Assembly (NCBI GenBank): GCA_023539445.1
Contig: JAKCEW010000001.1
Coordinates: 1 to 64,000, forward strand
From: Candidatus Terraquivivens yellowstonensis
GTDB taxonomy: Archaea > Thermoproteota > Nitrososphaeria_A > Caldarchaeales > Wolframiiraptoraceae
Direction: 5' to 3'
Length of the DNA: 64,000 bases
Positions 1 to 6,842 of this stretch are shown in pieces. The notes beneath the pieces are model-generated. The model worked only from the letters and a program-made list of their open reading frames with translations. It did no database searches and was not told the DNA's origin. Position 1 is the first letter of the stretch, and the number at the start of each line of letters is the position of its first letter. The position numbers were made by a program, and so were the translations under genes.

Positions 1-61
1 CTAAAAATAGGTTGATGCTAAATTACAATTTCTGTACTTTCTCTTCTTGGAATTCATACTA

Positions 62-1654
62 TTATATGAGCGGCGTAATGCTTACACCATGGACGCATCT
101 ACTTGCATAGATTGCCAAGGCTAGGCTCCAGAAGCAATCGTCATGCGTGTTATCCGGATGGTAGAACTTTAAGCTTCCGTCTTTTGTCAACGTGTATTTC
201 TCAACGTTTAGCTCCGCGATTAACCTCCTAGTTAATTCGCTATCCTCTGGATACGGTATATGTAACCGAGAAGTGCCGGTCCACTTTCCTCTACTATCCT
301 GTTTGCAACCCTCTTGCATCTTCTGCTTGAGGTAGCAAGCTATCTCGGCCTTCTTAGGTCCCGTTAGGATTATACCCTCTAAGTTCGGTATTTGGACGTT
401 CAGCATATCCTCCGCAACGTACTCGCCAACTCCGGTCTGATCAACCAGAATCTTGTGAGGTGAGCGCCATCTTTCTGAAAGCACCTTTACGTAGCCTATG
501 ACGGCGGAGTAGGGCGTTTCGAGTGGCCATATTTTCACGTGCCTGACGTACAGCTCATCGCCAAGTTTCTCGACGACCGAGAGCACAGAGTAATCAACCT
601 TCTTGCCCAAATCCAGACCCATGTAAAATTCACCCGCGTGGTATTCCTCAAAATCCCAGAACTTCTCCTCCGCATCCAAACAACAATTTATCAAGTCCTG
701 CGTCAGCCAGCTACCTTCGTCCGAGACGAATTCGGCCTCGTACTCTCTCTTGAAAAAGTTCATGTCCTTGGACTGCATCTCACTATCAATGAAGCTCATG
801 GGTATGATTCCCTCTTCCACAGCCTCGCGCCAGGTCCAGACCTGATGGCTCCACTCTGGTGCTACATGCGGGTCTTTGAAGATTCTGTAAAAGTAGTTGT
901 TCATGCCCCAAGGCGTGGAACAGGCTATCAACTGAGCGCCCTTCTCCCAACGCGTTGCCATCATAGGTTTCAGTACACCCTCGAATAGCTCCTCGTCATC
1001 AGGGATGAATGCAGCTTCGTCAACTATTATGAAGTCGCATGTCTCGCCCCTCAGGCGGTCGAGGGCATACGGGAAAGCTTCTATCTCGCTTCCGTTCGTG
1101 AGTCTGACTTTTGTCTTAAGCTCCTCTAGAACCCAAGCCTTTCGCGCAACTGGGTCCATCATGGTTAGAAGTTCCTTGACCTTGCGGAAGGATACCTTCG
1201 ATTGTCTGAAGCTTGGGGCACAGTAAATAGCCTTTGAGTCCGGATGCGTTATGCAGAATAAGATTGTCTTAGCGGCGAGTGCGTACGATTTTCCAGACTG
1301 ACGACAGCCCATAACGGCTATTCTTTTTGACTGGTCCGCGATGAGCTTAAGCTGATACGATGTCGGCTTGAACTTCATGAACGTTTTGCAAAAAACATCT
1401 GGAGTTTTAAGCTCGTCAATTGGGTGGTCCTTGATTCGCTGGTAGAGCATGTTGACTGCCCTGAGTTCGGTCTGGTCTCTCGGAGTTATCCTTTGGAATA
1501 TGCGGATAGCCCTTTGGGGCACGCCTGCTATAGCTGCTAGCGTTTCAGCAACGTACTCGATGGTCGCTTTGCATCTCTCCATGACGTCACGCTGCTTCAG
1601 CTCGGCTAATACCTGCCACCACTTCCTCCAGCTTCTTGGCTGCGCCTGCCACAT
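62..1654 (-). CDS. Terminase large subunit (TerL)
   Basis: DNA-packaging motor: an ATPase that pumps viral DNA into the capsid, with a nuclease that cuts the concatemer. The 530-residue length is typical. The Walker A loop GCRQSGKS lies at about residues 116-123, Walker B CDFIIVDEA at about 206-214, and a coupling motif (ACSTPWG) follows. The C-terminal half has the RNase H-like nuclease signature, with an acidic strand MGLDLGKKVDYS near 345-357, the strand ILVDQTG, and a late HDD acidic patch. The ATG at 1654 is the first in-frame ATG. It begins 3 nt after the stop of a short upstream ORF. It is the last gene of the leftward packaging arm in the window; portal and capsid genes would be expected further left. 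Confident as TerL; the packaging mode (cos or pac) cannot be told. Confidence 0.95.
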   Translation of the reverse strand: MWQAQPRSWRKWWQVLAELKQRDVMERCKATIEYVAETLAAIAGVPQRAIRIFQRITPRDQTELRAVNMLYQRIKDHPIDELKTPDVFCKTFMKFKPTSYQLKLIADQSKRIAVMGCRQSGKSYALAAKTILFCITHPDSKAIYCAPSFRQSKVSFRKVKELLTMMDPVARKAWVLEELKTKVRLTNGSEIEAFPYALDRLRGETCDFIIVDEAAFIPDDEELFEGVLKPMMATRWEKGAQLIACSTPWGMNNYFYRIFKDPHVAPEWSHQVWTWREAVEEGIIPMSFIDSEMQSKDMNFFKREYEAEFVSDEGSWLTQDLINCCLDAEEKFWDFEEYHAGEFYMGLDLGKKVDYSVLSVVEKLGDELYVRHVKIWPLETPYSAVIGYVKVLSERWRSPHKILVDQTGVGEYVAEDMLNVQIPNLEGIILTGPKKAEIACYLKQKMQEGCKQDSRGKWTGTSRLHIPYPEDSELTRRLIAELNVEKYTLTKDGSLKFYHPDNTHDDCFWSLALAIYASRCVHGVSITPLI

Positions 1655-1657
1655 GAT

Positions 1658-1798
1658 TCACGCCACATGGCCTAGCATTTTCGGGAGGTAAACTGGACAG
1701 CGATTGTTGTAAAGATTTGTGAGGTGTTCCTCGTTGCTGGAATGGCCGTACTTCAAGCAGCAAGCCGTGTTGTGACCGCGGTCAGGGCTCTCGTACAT
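1658..1798 (-). CDS. Short Cys/His-containing ORF between terminase genes (uncertain)
   Basis: A 46-residue ORF from an ATG at 1798 that overlaps the end of the TerS candidate by 17 nt and stops 3 nt before TerL, so it fits neatly into the operon. An in-frame ATG at 1870 would extend it to 70 residues with a longer overlap. Two adjacent Cys, two His and one further Cys occur in the middle, which could bind a metal, but the spacing matches no family I recognise. Position is the main support. It may be a spurious ORF in a translated leader. Confidence 0.35.
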   Translation of the reverse strand: MYESPDRGHNTACCLKYGHSSNEEHLTNLYNNRCPVYLPKMLGHVA

Positions 1799-2432
1799 CC
1801 TCTTCGGTGGAGGGCTTACGGTCTTCATGCGCCTCATTCCCTTCGGGGAGCAGAAAGGATGTCGCACCATCCTTTGTAGCTATCTTTGCGAGTGCTTTCT
1901 GTGCCTCCTCTGCTACTCTCTCGAACTTTGCCTTCTGGCTTAGCTTGAAAAACTTTACCACAAGCTCGAGAAACTTCTGACCGTCCTTGACGTCACCATC
2001 CTCGAAGCAACGCCTTGCCATCTCGTAGCACTCCTCAGCAAGCTCTCTAGCCACAGCGTCATGGTCGAGCCAGCTTTCAACATGCGCAAACTTTCGCCGC
2101 CCGGTCTCTACCTCCTTCTGAGATTTCAGAGCACGCTTCAGCAAAATCTGCTTTATCTCCCGCTGCAACCGCTCGTCCCGCTCTGGGCCGAGCTTCCTTA
2201 GGCGCCTGTAGAGCTCCTTAAAGCGTTCGTACTCGCGCCGAATTAGTTCAGCATCTGTGGAAAAATTTTTCCCCGGATGCTTAACTAAATACTCTTCATA
2301 CTTCTTTGCTACCGTATATACTCTGCCAAGAGTTTTTCGTGTGGCTTCACCGTAGACCTCTTTGGCAACTTCGGCATAACCCAGACCCTTTGATAGCAAC
2401 TCGACAATCCTCTTCTCTATACCCCTACTCAT
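1782..2432 (-). CDS. Probable terminase small subunit (TerS)
   Basis: About 216 residues from the ATG at 2432, which has a GGGGG stretch 6 nt upstream. An upstream ATG (2438) and TTG (2453) are also in frame. The first 50 residues look like a helix-turn-helix (IEKRIVELLSKGLGYAEVAKEVYG), as in small terminases that bind the packaging site. The rest is highly charged and helical, suited to an oligomer. Its place directly before TerL in the same operon supports the call. Its start overlaps the end of the zinc-ribbon gene by 8 nt. Sequence similarity among TerS proteins is low, so the assignment rests on domain shape and position. Confidence 0.65.
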   Translation of the reverse strand: MSRGIEKRIVELLSKGLGYAEVAKEVYGEATRKTLGRVYTVAKKYEEYLVKHPGKNFSTDAELIRREYERFKELYRRLRKLGPERDERLQREIKQILLKRALKSQKEVETGRRKFAHVESWLDHDAVARELAEECYEMARRCFEDGDVKDGQKFLELVVKFFKLSQKAKFERVAEEAQKALAKIATKDGATSFLLPEGNEAHEDRKPSTEEDVREP

Positions 2433-2580
2433 GACCATCCCCCTCGGGCTCAAGCTCTACGATGGTCAAGACCCACAACCTGCCGCAAACGTTACACCTC
2501 ATCAGGTAACATCCGTTGTCTATGCCTTTGACGTCCAAAGCTTGGCCGCATGCATCGCATCTAAACTCGATGGCCCTCAT
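2425..2580 (-). CDS. Small zinc-ribbon protein (51 aa)
   Basis: ATG at 2580, TAG at 2425-2427. The protein has two CxxC pairs, CDAC at about residues 9-12 and CNVC at about 29-32, which form a treble-clef or zinc-ribbon type knuckle, followed by an acidic tail. The start overlaps the stop of the upstream membrane-protein gene as ATGA, which suggests coupled translation, and its end overlaps the TerS candidate. Function unknown; such small zinc proteins in viral operons often bind nucleic acid or partners. Confidence 0.65.
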   Translation of the reverse strand: MRAIEFRCDACGQALDVKGIDNGCYLMRCNVCGRLWVLTIVELEPEGDGHE

Positions 2581-2813
2581 GACCTTTTGCGCTCCAGCAA
2601 AGCCTCCATCAGGCTACCGAAGCCCCATCCGGACAAGAATATCCCGAGTTGCCACAAGCCCTCAGTCCTCCCAGCCAGCAGCAAGTATATTGCGGTTGCC
2701 GCAAAGGCAGAGGATATGAGGGCATAATAGTCCTGACGATCAACGTAAAGCCTCACCTTACCGACCTTCACAGTTATCCTAGCACTTTTTTTGGGTAGTT
2801 CCCTTCTTCTCAT
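2577..2813 (-). CDS. Small two-TM membrane protein of the packaging arm
   Basis: 78 residues. A basic N-terminus of about 28 residues is followed by two hydrophobic stretches (about residues 30-47 and 53-70) joined by a short loop, then a charged tail ending in KRS. The ATG start overlaps the upstream gene by 35 nt; a downstream GTG would shorten the overlap. The stop overlaps the next gene as ATGA. No family recognised. A holin-type role is possible but unsupported beyond size and two TM segments. Confidence 0.55.
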   Translation of the reverse strand: MRRRELPKKSARITVKVGKVRLYVDRQDYYALISSAFAATAIYLLLAGRTEGLWQLGIFLSGWGFGSLMEALLERKRS

Positions 2814-3192
2814 ACCAATATCCCTCGGGCCTTGCTTTTAGAAGAATCGTGCTAACACCCTCAAAGCCTCCGTTTTTTGTACAAACCTTAAGAGACTTGA
2901 GCGCCTCTTTTTCAACGAGCCTAACCACCTTCTTGAGCAGAACGAGCGGTATGGATGTCCACGTTTCCGTGTCACCACTCCTTTCCGTAACGACTATGAA
3001 GTGCGGAGCATGAAACTTCTCGTCCTTCAGTATTCCGATGAATTGACCTACAGTTTCTGTCACGGTTGCTATCGGGATCTCGTTTATGTTCACGTCTATG
3101 GGTACTTTCGATATCGTTGCCGCATCGAGCCAGATGACCTTAACCCAATCGCCCTTTTTGAGCTTCTTCAACTGCTTGTTGAAATCCATCAT
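2779..3192 (-). CDS. Hypothetical viral protein, beta-rich
   Basis: 137 residues. The N-terminus is lysine-rich (KKLKKGDWVKVIWLDA), resembling the first strand of an SH3/KOW-like barrel, and alternating hydrophobic strands follow. The C-terminal 30 residues are basic and contain two separate Cys. The start ATG-ATG overlaps the stop of the preceding gene, and the end overlaps the TM protein. No family recognised. Co-directional with the packaging genes. Confidence 0.55.
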   Translation of the reverse strand: MMDFNKQLKKLKKGDWVKVIWLDAATISKVPIDVNINEIPIATVTETVGQFIGILKDEKFHAPHFIVVTERSGDTETWTSIPLVLLKKVVRLVEKEALKSLKVCTKNGGFEGVSTILLKARPEGYWYEKKGTTQKKC

Positions 3193-3524
3193 TCTTTTGC
3201 ACCCGCCAAGCCGAAGTACCTGAACCTTGAGCGGTAAGTTTCCACCAGTTTCTCACACCTTATCATAAGCTCCCTTGCCTTCTCGACGTTGTTTCTATCA
3301 AAAAGGAATAGCGCCGCCGCACAGTCCGCTGCAGCTTCCATTAATATTCTCGGTGGGTCGTTCAACGGTATATCAACGTATCCTTGTAGCATCGCATCGA
3401 TGAACGCATCGGCTGCCTGCAGCTTGTTATCTATATCTGCGCCGTAAACCTTCTCAAAGTCTGACCTCTCGTTCGGGTTCGGTACTAGACGCTCTATAAC
3501 CATATTTCTTGAGGCGTATGTCAC
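3189..3524 (-). CDS. Hypothetical helical viral protein, first gene of the leftward arm
   Basis: 111 residues from GTG at 3524; an ATG at 3503 (residue 8) is an alternative start. Mostly helical, with an early acidic segment, a central Ala-rich helix (LMEAAADCAAALFLF) and a basic C-terminus. This shape and size resemble small head-tail connector proteins (HK97 gp6 type), but the match is only by pattern. It is the first gene of the leftward operon, back to back with the rightward tail operon across a 105-nt divergent region. Confidence 0.5.
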   Translation of the reverse strand: MTYASRNMVIERLVPNPNERSDFEKVYGADIDNKLQAADAFIDAMLQGYVDIPLNDPPRILMEAAADCAAALFLFDRNNVEKARELMIRCEKLVETYRSRFRYFGLAGAKE

Positions 3525-3600
3525 ATTCTTGAGCGCTAAACTGGTAAGAGATAAAGAGAGCCGACCGAGCGGCCTCCCCGAACGTCTGCCGGCTAATCTA

Positions 3601-3608
3601 ATTTATAA
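3601..3608 (+). promoter_or_regulatory. TATA box of the rightward tail operon
   Basis: ATTTATAA lies about 25 nt upstream of the ATG at 3630, the usual archaeal TATA-to-start spacing, so the first gene of the tail operon is probably leaderless. The 105-nt divergent spacer also contains a GC-rich stretch with partial dyad symmetry, at about 3560-3595, of unknown meaning. Confidence 0.5.
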
Positions 3609-3629
3609 CCCGTGAATGCAACATGACGG

Positions 3630-4058
3630 ATGTCAACGATAGAAAAGTTTAACATCGTCGAGAGCAGACTCGTCGAGATAGCCAAGAGCGTTCAAGGCGT
3701 CCAGAACGTATCCGTTGCCGAGCACCAAGGCGTCAACGTATTCCCACGCGTTTATGTATGGGTCAGAAGGGGAAGGAGTCAAGACCTAAGGGTCAGCGGC
3801 ACAAAGAGACAGCACAGGTGGACTTTTGAGTACGTGATAGAAACGCTGAGTGGAGATCCAAGAAGGAGCTATGAGGAGGCAAAGCGCATCCACTGGTCAA
3901 TTTACGACGCGATAATGGCGGACAGAACCCTCGGGATTAAAGAATTCACGGTCTTCGCATATCCGAGTGCTGAGTTCGAGAGAATTGAAGGAAGGACTGG
4001 GTCCGGTGATTACGGCCACGTATGGGTTCAGAGGGTTGAGGTGGAGCTCGAAGTATGA
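3630..4058 (+). CDS. Probable tail terminator/completion protein
   Basis: 142 residues, first gene of the rightward operon, ATG 25 nt after a TATA box. An N-terminal helix (EKFNIVESRLVEIAKSVQGV) is followed by beta strands with the pattern VYVWVRR... WTFEYVIETL... VWVQRVEVEL. This helix-plus-sheet layout and a position just before the tail-tube gene match tail-terminator or neck proteins of siphoviruses (lambda gpU type). The match is structural rather than by sequence. It overlaps the next gene as ATGA. Confidence 0.5.
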   Translation: MSTIEKFNIVESRLVEIAKSVQGVQNVSVAEHQGVNVFPRVYVWVRRGRSQDLRVSGTKRQHRWTFEYVIETLSGDPRRSYEEAKRIHWSIYDAIMADRTLGIKEFTVFAYPSAEFERIEGRTGSGDYGHVWVQRVEVELEV

Positions 4059-4585
4059 AGGCGAGGCCCGTTTTACTATTGTTAGCATCAACACTATCAT
4101 TTGCCGCCGGCTCACTTATCACGGTTTTCTACATTCAGCCAAAGATCTTCGCAGAGTCTATCGTGAGGCTGATCACATGGCCCACAAATGTCCTGCCTGA
4201 ATATCTCAAAGGCATGACGACATCATTCGTTGAATGGCACTACAGTATTGTTTCCAATCCCGCAGTCGCTTGGGCCTTTGGAATCCTCACGGCCTTCTCC
4301 GCCTGTGTCATGGCATACGCAGCTTGGAGGTTGGCCTTGATCTCGAGGGGGTTCAGGAAAGCTGCCCTTGCAGCCGGTGGTGGATATGTTGCAACCGCTT
4401 TGGCACTCACAGGCCTAAGCGGAGAGTTCAGGAGAGCCAAGATGATCTTCATTCCTCTCGCAGCCATGCTCTTCATCTTTGTTCTCATAGGCTTGATTCT
4501 GATGCGTCTGAATGAAAGGGTTGCGCAGCCCCGGAGGACGGGGGCGCAGAAGCCCGAAAGGGCGAGGAGGGTGAATAGAGAATGA
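4055..4585 (+). CDS. Four-TM membrane protein in the tail operon
   Basis: 176 residues. The N-terminus could act as a signal anchor (LLLLASTLSFAAGSLITVFY, residues 6-25). Further hydrophobic spans lie at about 70-92, 104-122 and 130-150, followed by a strongly basic tail rich in Arg, Pro and Lys. Start and stop both overlap neighbours as ATGA, so it is translated with the tail genes. No family recognised. Possible roles are lysis, superinfection exclusion or virion egress; nothing in the sequence decides between them. Confidence 0.6.
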   Translation: MKARPVLLLLASTLSFAAGSLITVFYIQPKIFAESIVRLITWPTNVLPEYLKGMTTSFVEWHYSIVSNPAVAWAFGILTAFSACVMAYAAWRLALISRGFRKAALAAGGGYVATALALTGLSGEFRRAKMIFIPLAAMLFIFVLIGLILMRLNERVAQPRRTGAQKPERARRVNRE

Positions 4586-4740
4586 ATTGGGAAGACTACG
4601 TGATTTTGTTAACTGGTCTGGCAAGTTTCTTCGCTGCCATATCACAATTGGAGCCTAGGCTTGCAATCGTACCGATAGTCCTAGGAGCCATCATCAAAGC
4701 GTTGAAGGATATCAAGACTGAGCTTGAAAGGAGGGGTTAA
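4582..4740 (+). CDS. Small membrane protein (52 aa), holin-like in size and shape
   Basis: ATG at 4582 overlaps the preceding stop (ATGA); TAA at 4738-4740. The acidic N-terminus (MNWEDY) precedes two short hydrophobic segments (residues 7-20 and 28-40) and a charged tail (KDIKTELERRG). Its end lies within the ribosome-binding region of the tail-tube gene. Its size and topology are those of small holins; the assignment is inference. Confidence 0.55.
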   Translation: MNWEDYVILLTGLASFFAAISQLEPRLAIVPIVLGAIIKALKDIKTELERRG

Positions 4741-4741
4741 T

Positions 4742-5629
4742 ATGCCTAGGTACCTTGGAGTTGGAAAGGAAAGCACGTATGGAACAGCAACAGCAGCGAC
4801 CGTCTGGTACGACATAATCCGCGAGAACATGGCCGCAAAAAGGACGACGATACTTGACAGGGACACAGTGGCCGACAGGCAACTCAGTAAGGTGGCGAGG
4901 GGCGAGGAATATGTCGAAGGAGAAATCGAAATGTACCTGAATTCTCAGCAAATAGGTCACCTACTGCTCTCATGTCTCGGTAATGTTGTAACAACTGGTA
5001 CGGGACCATACACGCATATATTTTCCGTTGCCGATTCCTTGCCATCGCTAACCCTTCGCTCTGGCCTAGACAATGTAAAAGAGAAGATTGTTATGGGTGC
5101 TGTCGTGGACACTTTGGAGATAGTGGCTGAGGTTGGTAAAGCGAGGGCCAGGGCAGGAATCATAGGAAGACAGCTTATGTTTGGTGACGTGGGTAGCCCA
5201 AGCTTCACGGAAAAAGAAGACTTTACGCATGGTGACGTGACTATAACGATTGGTGACACAACGAAGAGGCCAAGACGTATGATGCTCAGGATTGGTAACA
5301 ACCTCGAACGGGTTCACGTATTAGGTGACTACTACCTGTCGAAGTTGAAACCAAAGAAGTTCGAGGTTACGGGCTCGTTTGAGCTAGACTTGGAAAGCGA
5401 GGCGGAGTACCAAGACTTTCTTTCATTAACGCCAAGGAGTTTAAACATCAAATTCGAAAAGGATGACCATAAAATAGAGTTTGACATAGAGCGCTTCGTG
5501 TATACAGATGCTAAGGTTGAAGTTCGCGGCCGAGAGCTTCTCGTGGCCAGCTTTGAGTTCGTCGCGCTAAAATCAGACCTACAAGACGCTGTCAAGATCA
5601 TACTCGTGAATGACGATGAGGGGTACTGA
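4742..5629 (+). CDS. Major tail tube protein
   Basis: 295 residues, forming the tube through which DNA leaves the virion. The opening RYLGVGKESTYGTATA is typical of tail-tube proteins, which begin with a glycine-rich segment followed by a long beta-sandwich. The rest alternates strands (GEIEMYLNSQQIGHLLLS, KKFEVTGSFELDLES) as expected. I choose the ATG at 4742, not the TTG at 4724, because an excellent ribosome site (GGAGGGG) ends a few bases before it. It is followed by two small chaperone-like genes and the tape measure, the standard order in siphoviruses. Confidence 0.85.
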   Translation: MPRYLGVGKESTYGTATAATVWYDIIRENMAAKRTTILDRDTVADRQLSKVARGEEYVEGEIEMYLNSQQIGHLLLSCLGNVVTTGTGPYTHIFSVADSLPSLTLRSGLDNVKEKIVMGAVVDTLEIVAEVGKARARAGIIGRQLMFGDVGSPSFTEKEDFTHGDVTITIGDTTKRPRRMMLRIGNNLERVHVLGDYYLSKLKPKKFEVTGSFELDLESEAEYQDFLSLTPRSLNIKFEKDDHKIEFDIERFVYTDAKVEVRGRELLVASFEFVALKSDLQDAVKIILVNDDEGY

Positions 5630-5631
5630 GC

Positions 5632-5928
5632 TTGAAGGTCAAGTTAGATGATAAAGAATACGAAATAAGGCTGACAGTGAAAGCATGGCCACTTCTCGTG
5701 TTCATAGATGACAGAAGACTTAACGCACCGAAAAGTGCTGAAGAGGCTATCAAGAGGGGGGAAGAACTGGACCAAGCGTTGGAAAAGCTCATGGAGATGT
5801 GCGTCGCACCAAAACCACCAAAGGAGTTATGGGGTAAACTACTCGGCATAATCAACATCGAAGAAAATAGGCAACTCAAGGAAGCAATAGAACTCTACGA
5901 AAAATTTCGTGGAGAGCACCGAGGGTGA
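5632..5928 (+). CDS. Probable tail assembly chaperone (gpG-like)
   Basis: 98 residues from TTG at 5632, with a GAGGGGT ribosome site 8 nt upstream. The N-terminal MKVKLDDKEYEIRLTVKA is a short strand pair as in tail chaperones that mimic the tube subunit; the rest is helical and charged. Its position between tail tube and tape measure is the reserved place for the gpG/gpGT chaperone. A second small ORF starts one base after its stop, in another frame, as in G/T pairs. Low sequence conservation limits confidence. Confidence 0.65.
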   Translation: MKVKLDDKEYEIRLTVKAWPLLVFIDDRRLNAPKSAEEAIKRGEELDQALEKLMEMCVAPKPPKELWGKLLGIINIEENRQLKEAIELYEKFRGEHRG

Positions 5929-5929
5929 A

Positions 5930-6082
5930 ATGTTGATTCTGAATGTAGCGTCGCTTGCTTTTGAACTTGGAATAAGGCCAAGCGACTTGCTCTCTAGTAG
6001 CCTATCAGATTTTGTATTGGACATGAAGATTGCTGAATTGTACAAGCGGAAGGTTGAGAACATTATGAGGGAAAGGACATGA
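5930..6082 (+). CDS. Small second tail-chaperone ORF (gpT-like), 50 aa
   Basis: ATG at 5930, TGA at 6080-6082. It begins 1 nt after the upstream chaperone stop, in the +1 frame, and overlaps the next gene as ATGA. The segment LAFELGIRPSDLL resembles the short helical motif seen in the T domain of tail chaperones, where a helix is followed by a 'W/I-x-P-x-x-(I/L)' turn. The frame stays open upstream to 5891, so production by frameshifting is possible; reinitiation at the ATG is the simpler reading. Confidence 0.6.
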   Translation: MLILNVASLAFELGIRPSDLLSSSLSDFVLDMKIAELYKRKVENIMRERT

Positions 6083-6537
6083 TTCAGATTGAGGATCGCG
6101 GCTTCAAGAAAGTTTTTGAATTGTTAAGCGAGGATAAGATGTCTGAGGTACTGAGCGAGTTAATCAGAACCTCTACTCAGAATGTCAAGGATTTTGTGAA
6201 AGACGTCATACCAGTTAAGACAGGAAGGTTGAGGGACTCTGTAAGGAGCGAGGTATTATCGACACATGATTGTCAGGTGATTGTGGGGAATGCCAACGCA
6301 CATTATGCATTCTTCGTTTTTCATGGAACAAGACCGCATGTCATAGAGCCAAACAACGCGAAAGCGCTAAGGTTCGAGGTAAACGGCCATATAATCTTCG
6401 CAAGAAAAGTATTCCATCCAGGAACTGAGCCCATACCGCTATGGATGTATTTGGTAGAATCGATGCACGTTACCCTACCTAAGTTTGCACAAGAGGTACT
6501 TGACAGAACGTTGAGTGTATCACAAAAAGGTGAGTAA
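6079..6537 (+). CDS. HK97 gp10-like tail completion protein
   Basis: 152 residues. The sequence has the family's characteristic core: an early helical part, then IPVKTGRLRDSVR, a strand, the segment HYAFFVFHGTRPHVIEP, and AKALRFEVNGHIIFARKV. In characterised phages this protein joins head and tail or completes the tail. Translation is coupled to the upstream small ORF (ATGA). The position is slightly unusual, since this family often sits before the tail-tube gene, but order varies among archaeal tailed viruses. Confidence 0.85.
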   Translation: MIQIEDRGFKKVFELLSEDKMSEVLSELIRTSTQNVKDFVKDVIPVKTGRLRDSVRSEVLSTHDCQVIVGNANAHYAFFVFHGTRPHVIEPNNAKALRFEVNGHIIFARKVFHPGTEPIPLWMYLVESMHVTLPKFAQEVLDRTLSVSQKGE

Positions 6538-6616
6538 AACGTGCTTAACTTAAGTGTCAGAGCACATCCAGGTTTAGGAAAACTTAATTGGAACCTGTAT
6601 CAATCCAATAAAAAGC

Positions 6617-6781
6617 ATGAACGTACGCATAGCCTATGTTCTAGGACTATTAATCGTTGGGCTCATTTTCTTGCTTTGTGCCATAATTTACGAGCTTTTC
6701 TTGGTGGGCGTTATAGGCTTCATCTTCATATTTTCAGCCATCTTAATCTGGAGTTTAACGAAAAGGCACTATGCTGTGTGA
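6617..6781 (+). CDS. Small two-TM membrane protein (54 aa)
   Basis: ATG at 6617, TGA at 6779-6781. Almost entirely hydrophobic, with two spans (about residues 5-22 and 27-46) separated by a single acidic residue, and a basic end (LTKRHYAV). It fills the gap between the gp10-like gene and the tape measure. A competing ORF on the same strand (6541-6846) has Cys/His/Arg-rich composition typical of an out-of-frame shadow. Function unknown. Confidence 0.55.
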   Translation: MNVRIAYVLGLLIVGLIFLLCAIIYELFLVGVIGFIFIFSAILIWSLTKRHYAV

Positions 6782-6842
6782 ATATTGAGAGCCTAACTTT
6801 CGATTTCTACACTATGGCTTTCAGGGCGGGTGCTGTATTAGG

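Noticed and set aside
2431-2727. 98-codon plus-strand ORF over the small zinc-ribbon and TM genes
   Set aside because: Antisense to an operon with ATGA overlaps; composition like a shadow; the minus-strand 51-codon zinc-ribbon ORF explains the region.
4240-4488. Minus-strand 82-codon ORF inside the four-TM gene
   Set aside because: Antisense to a coupled operon gene; Ala/Leu-rich mirror of TM codons.
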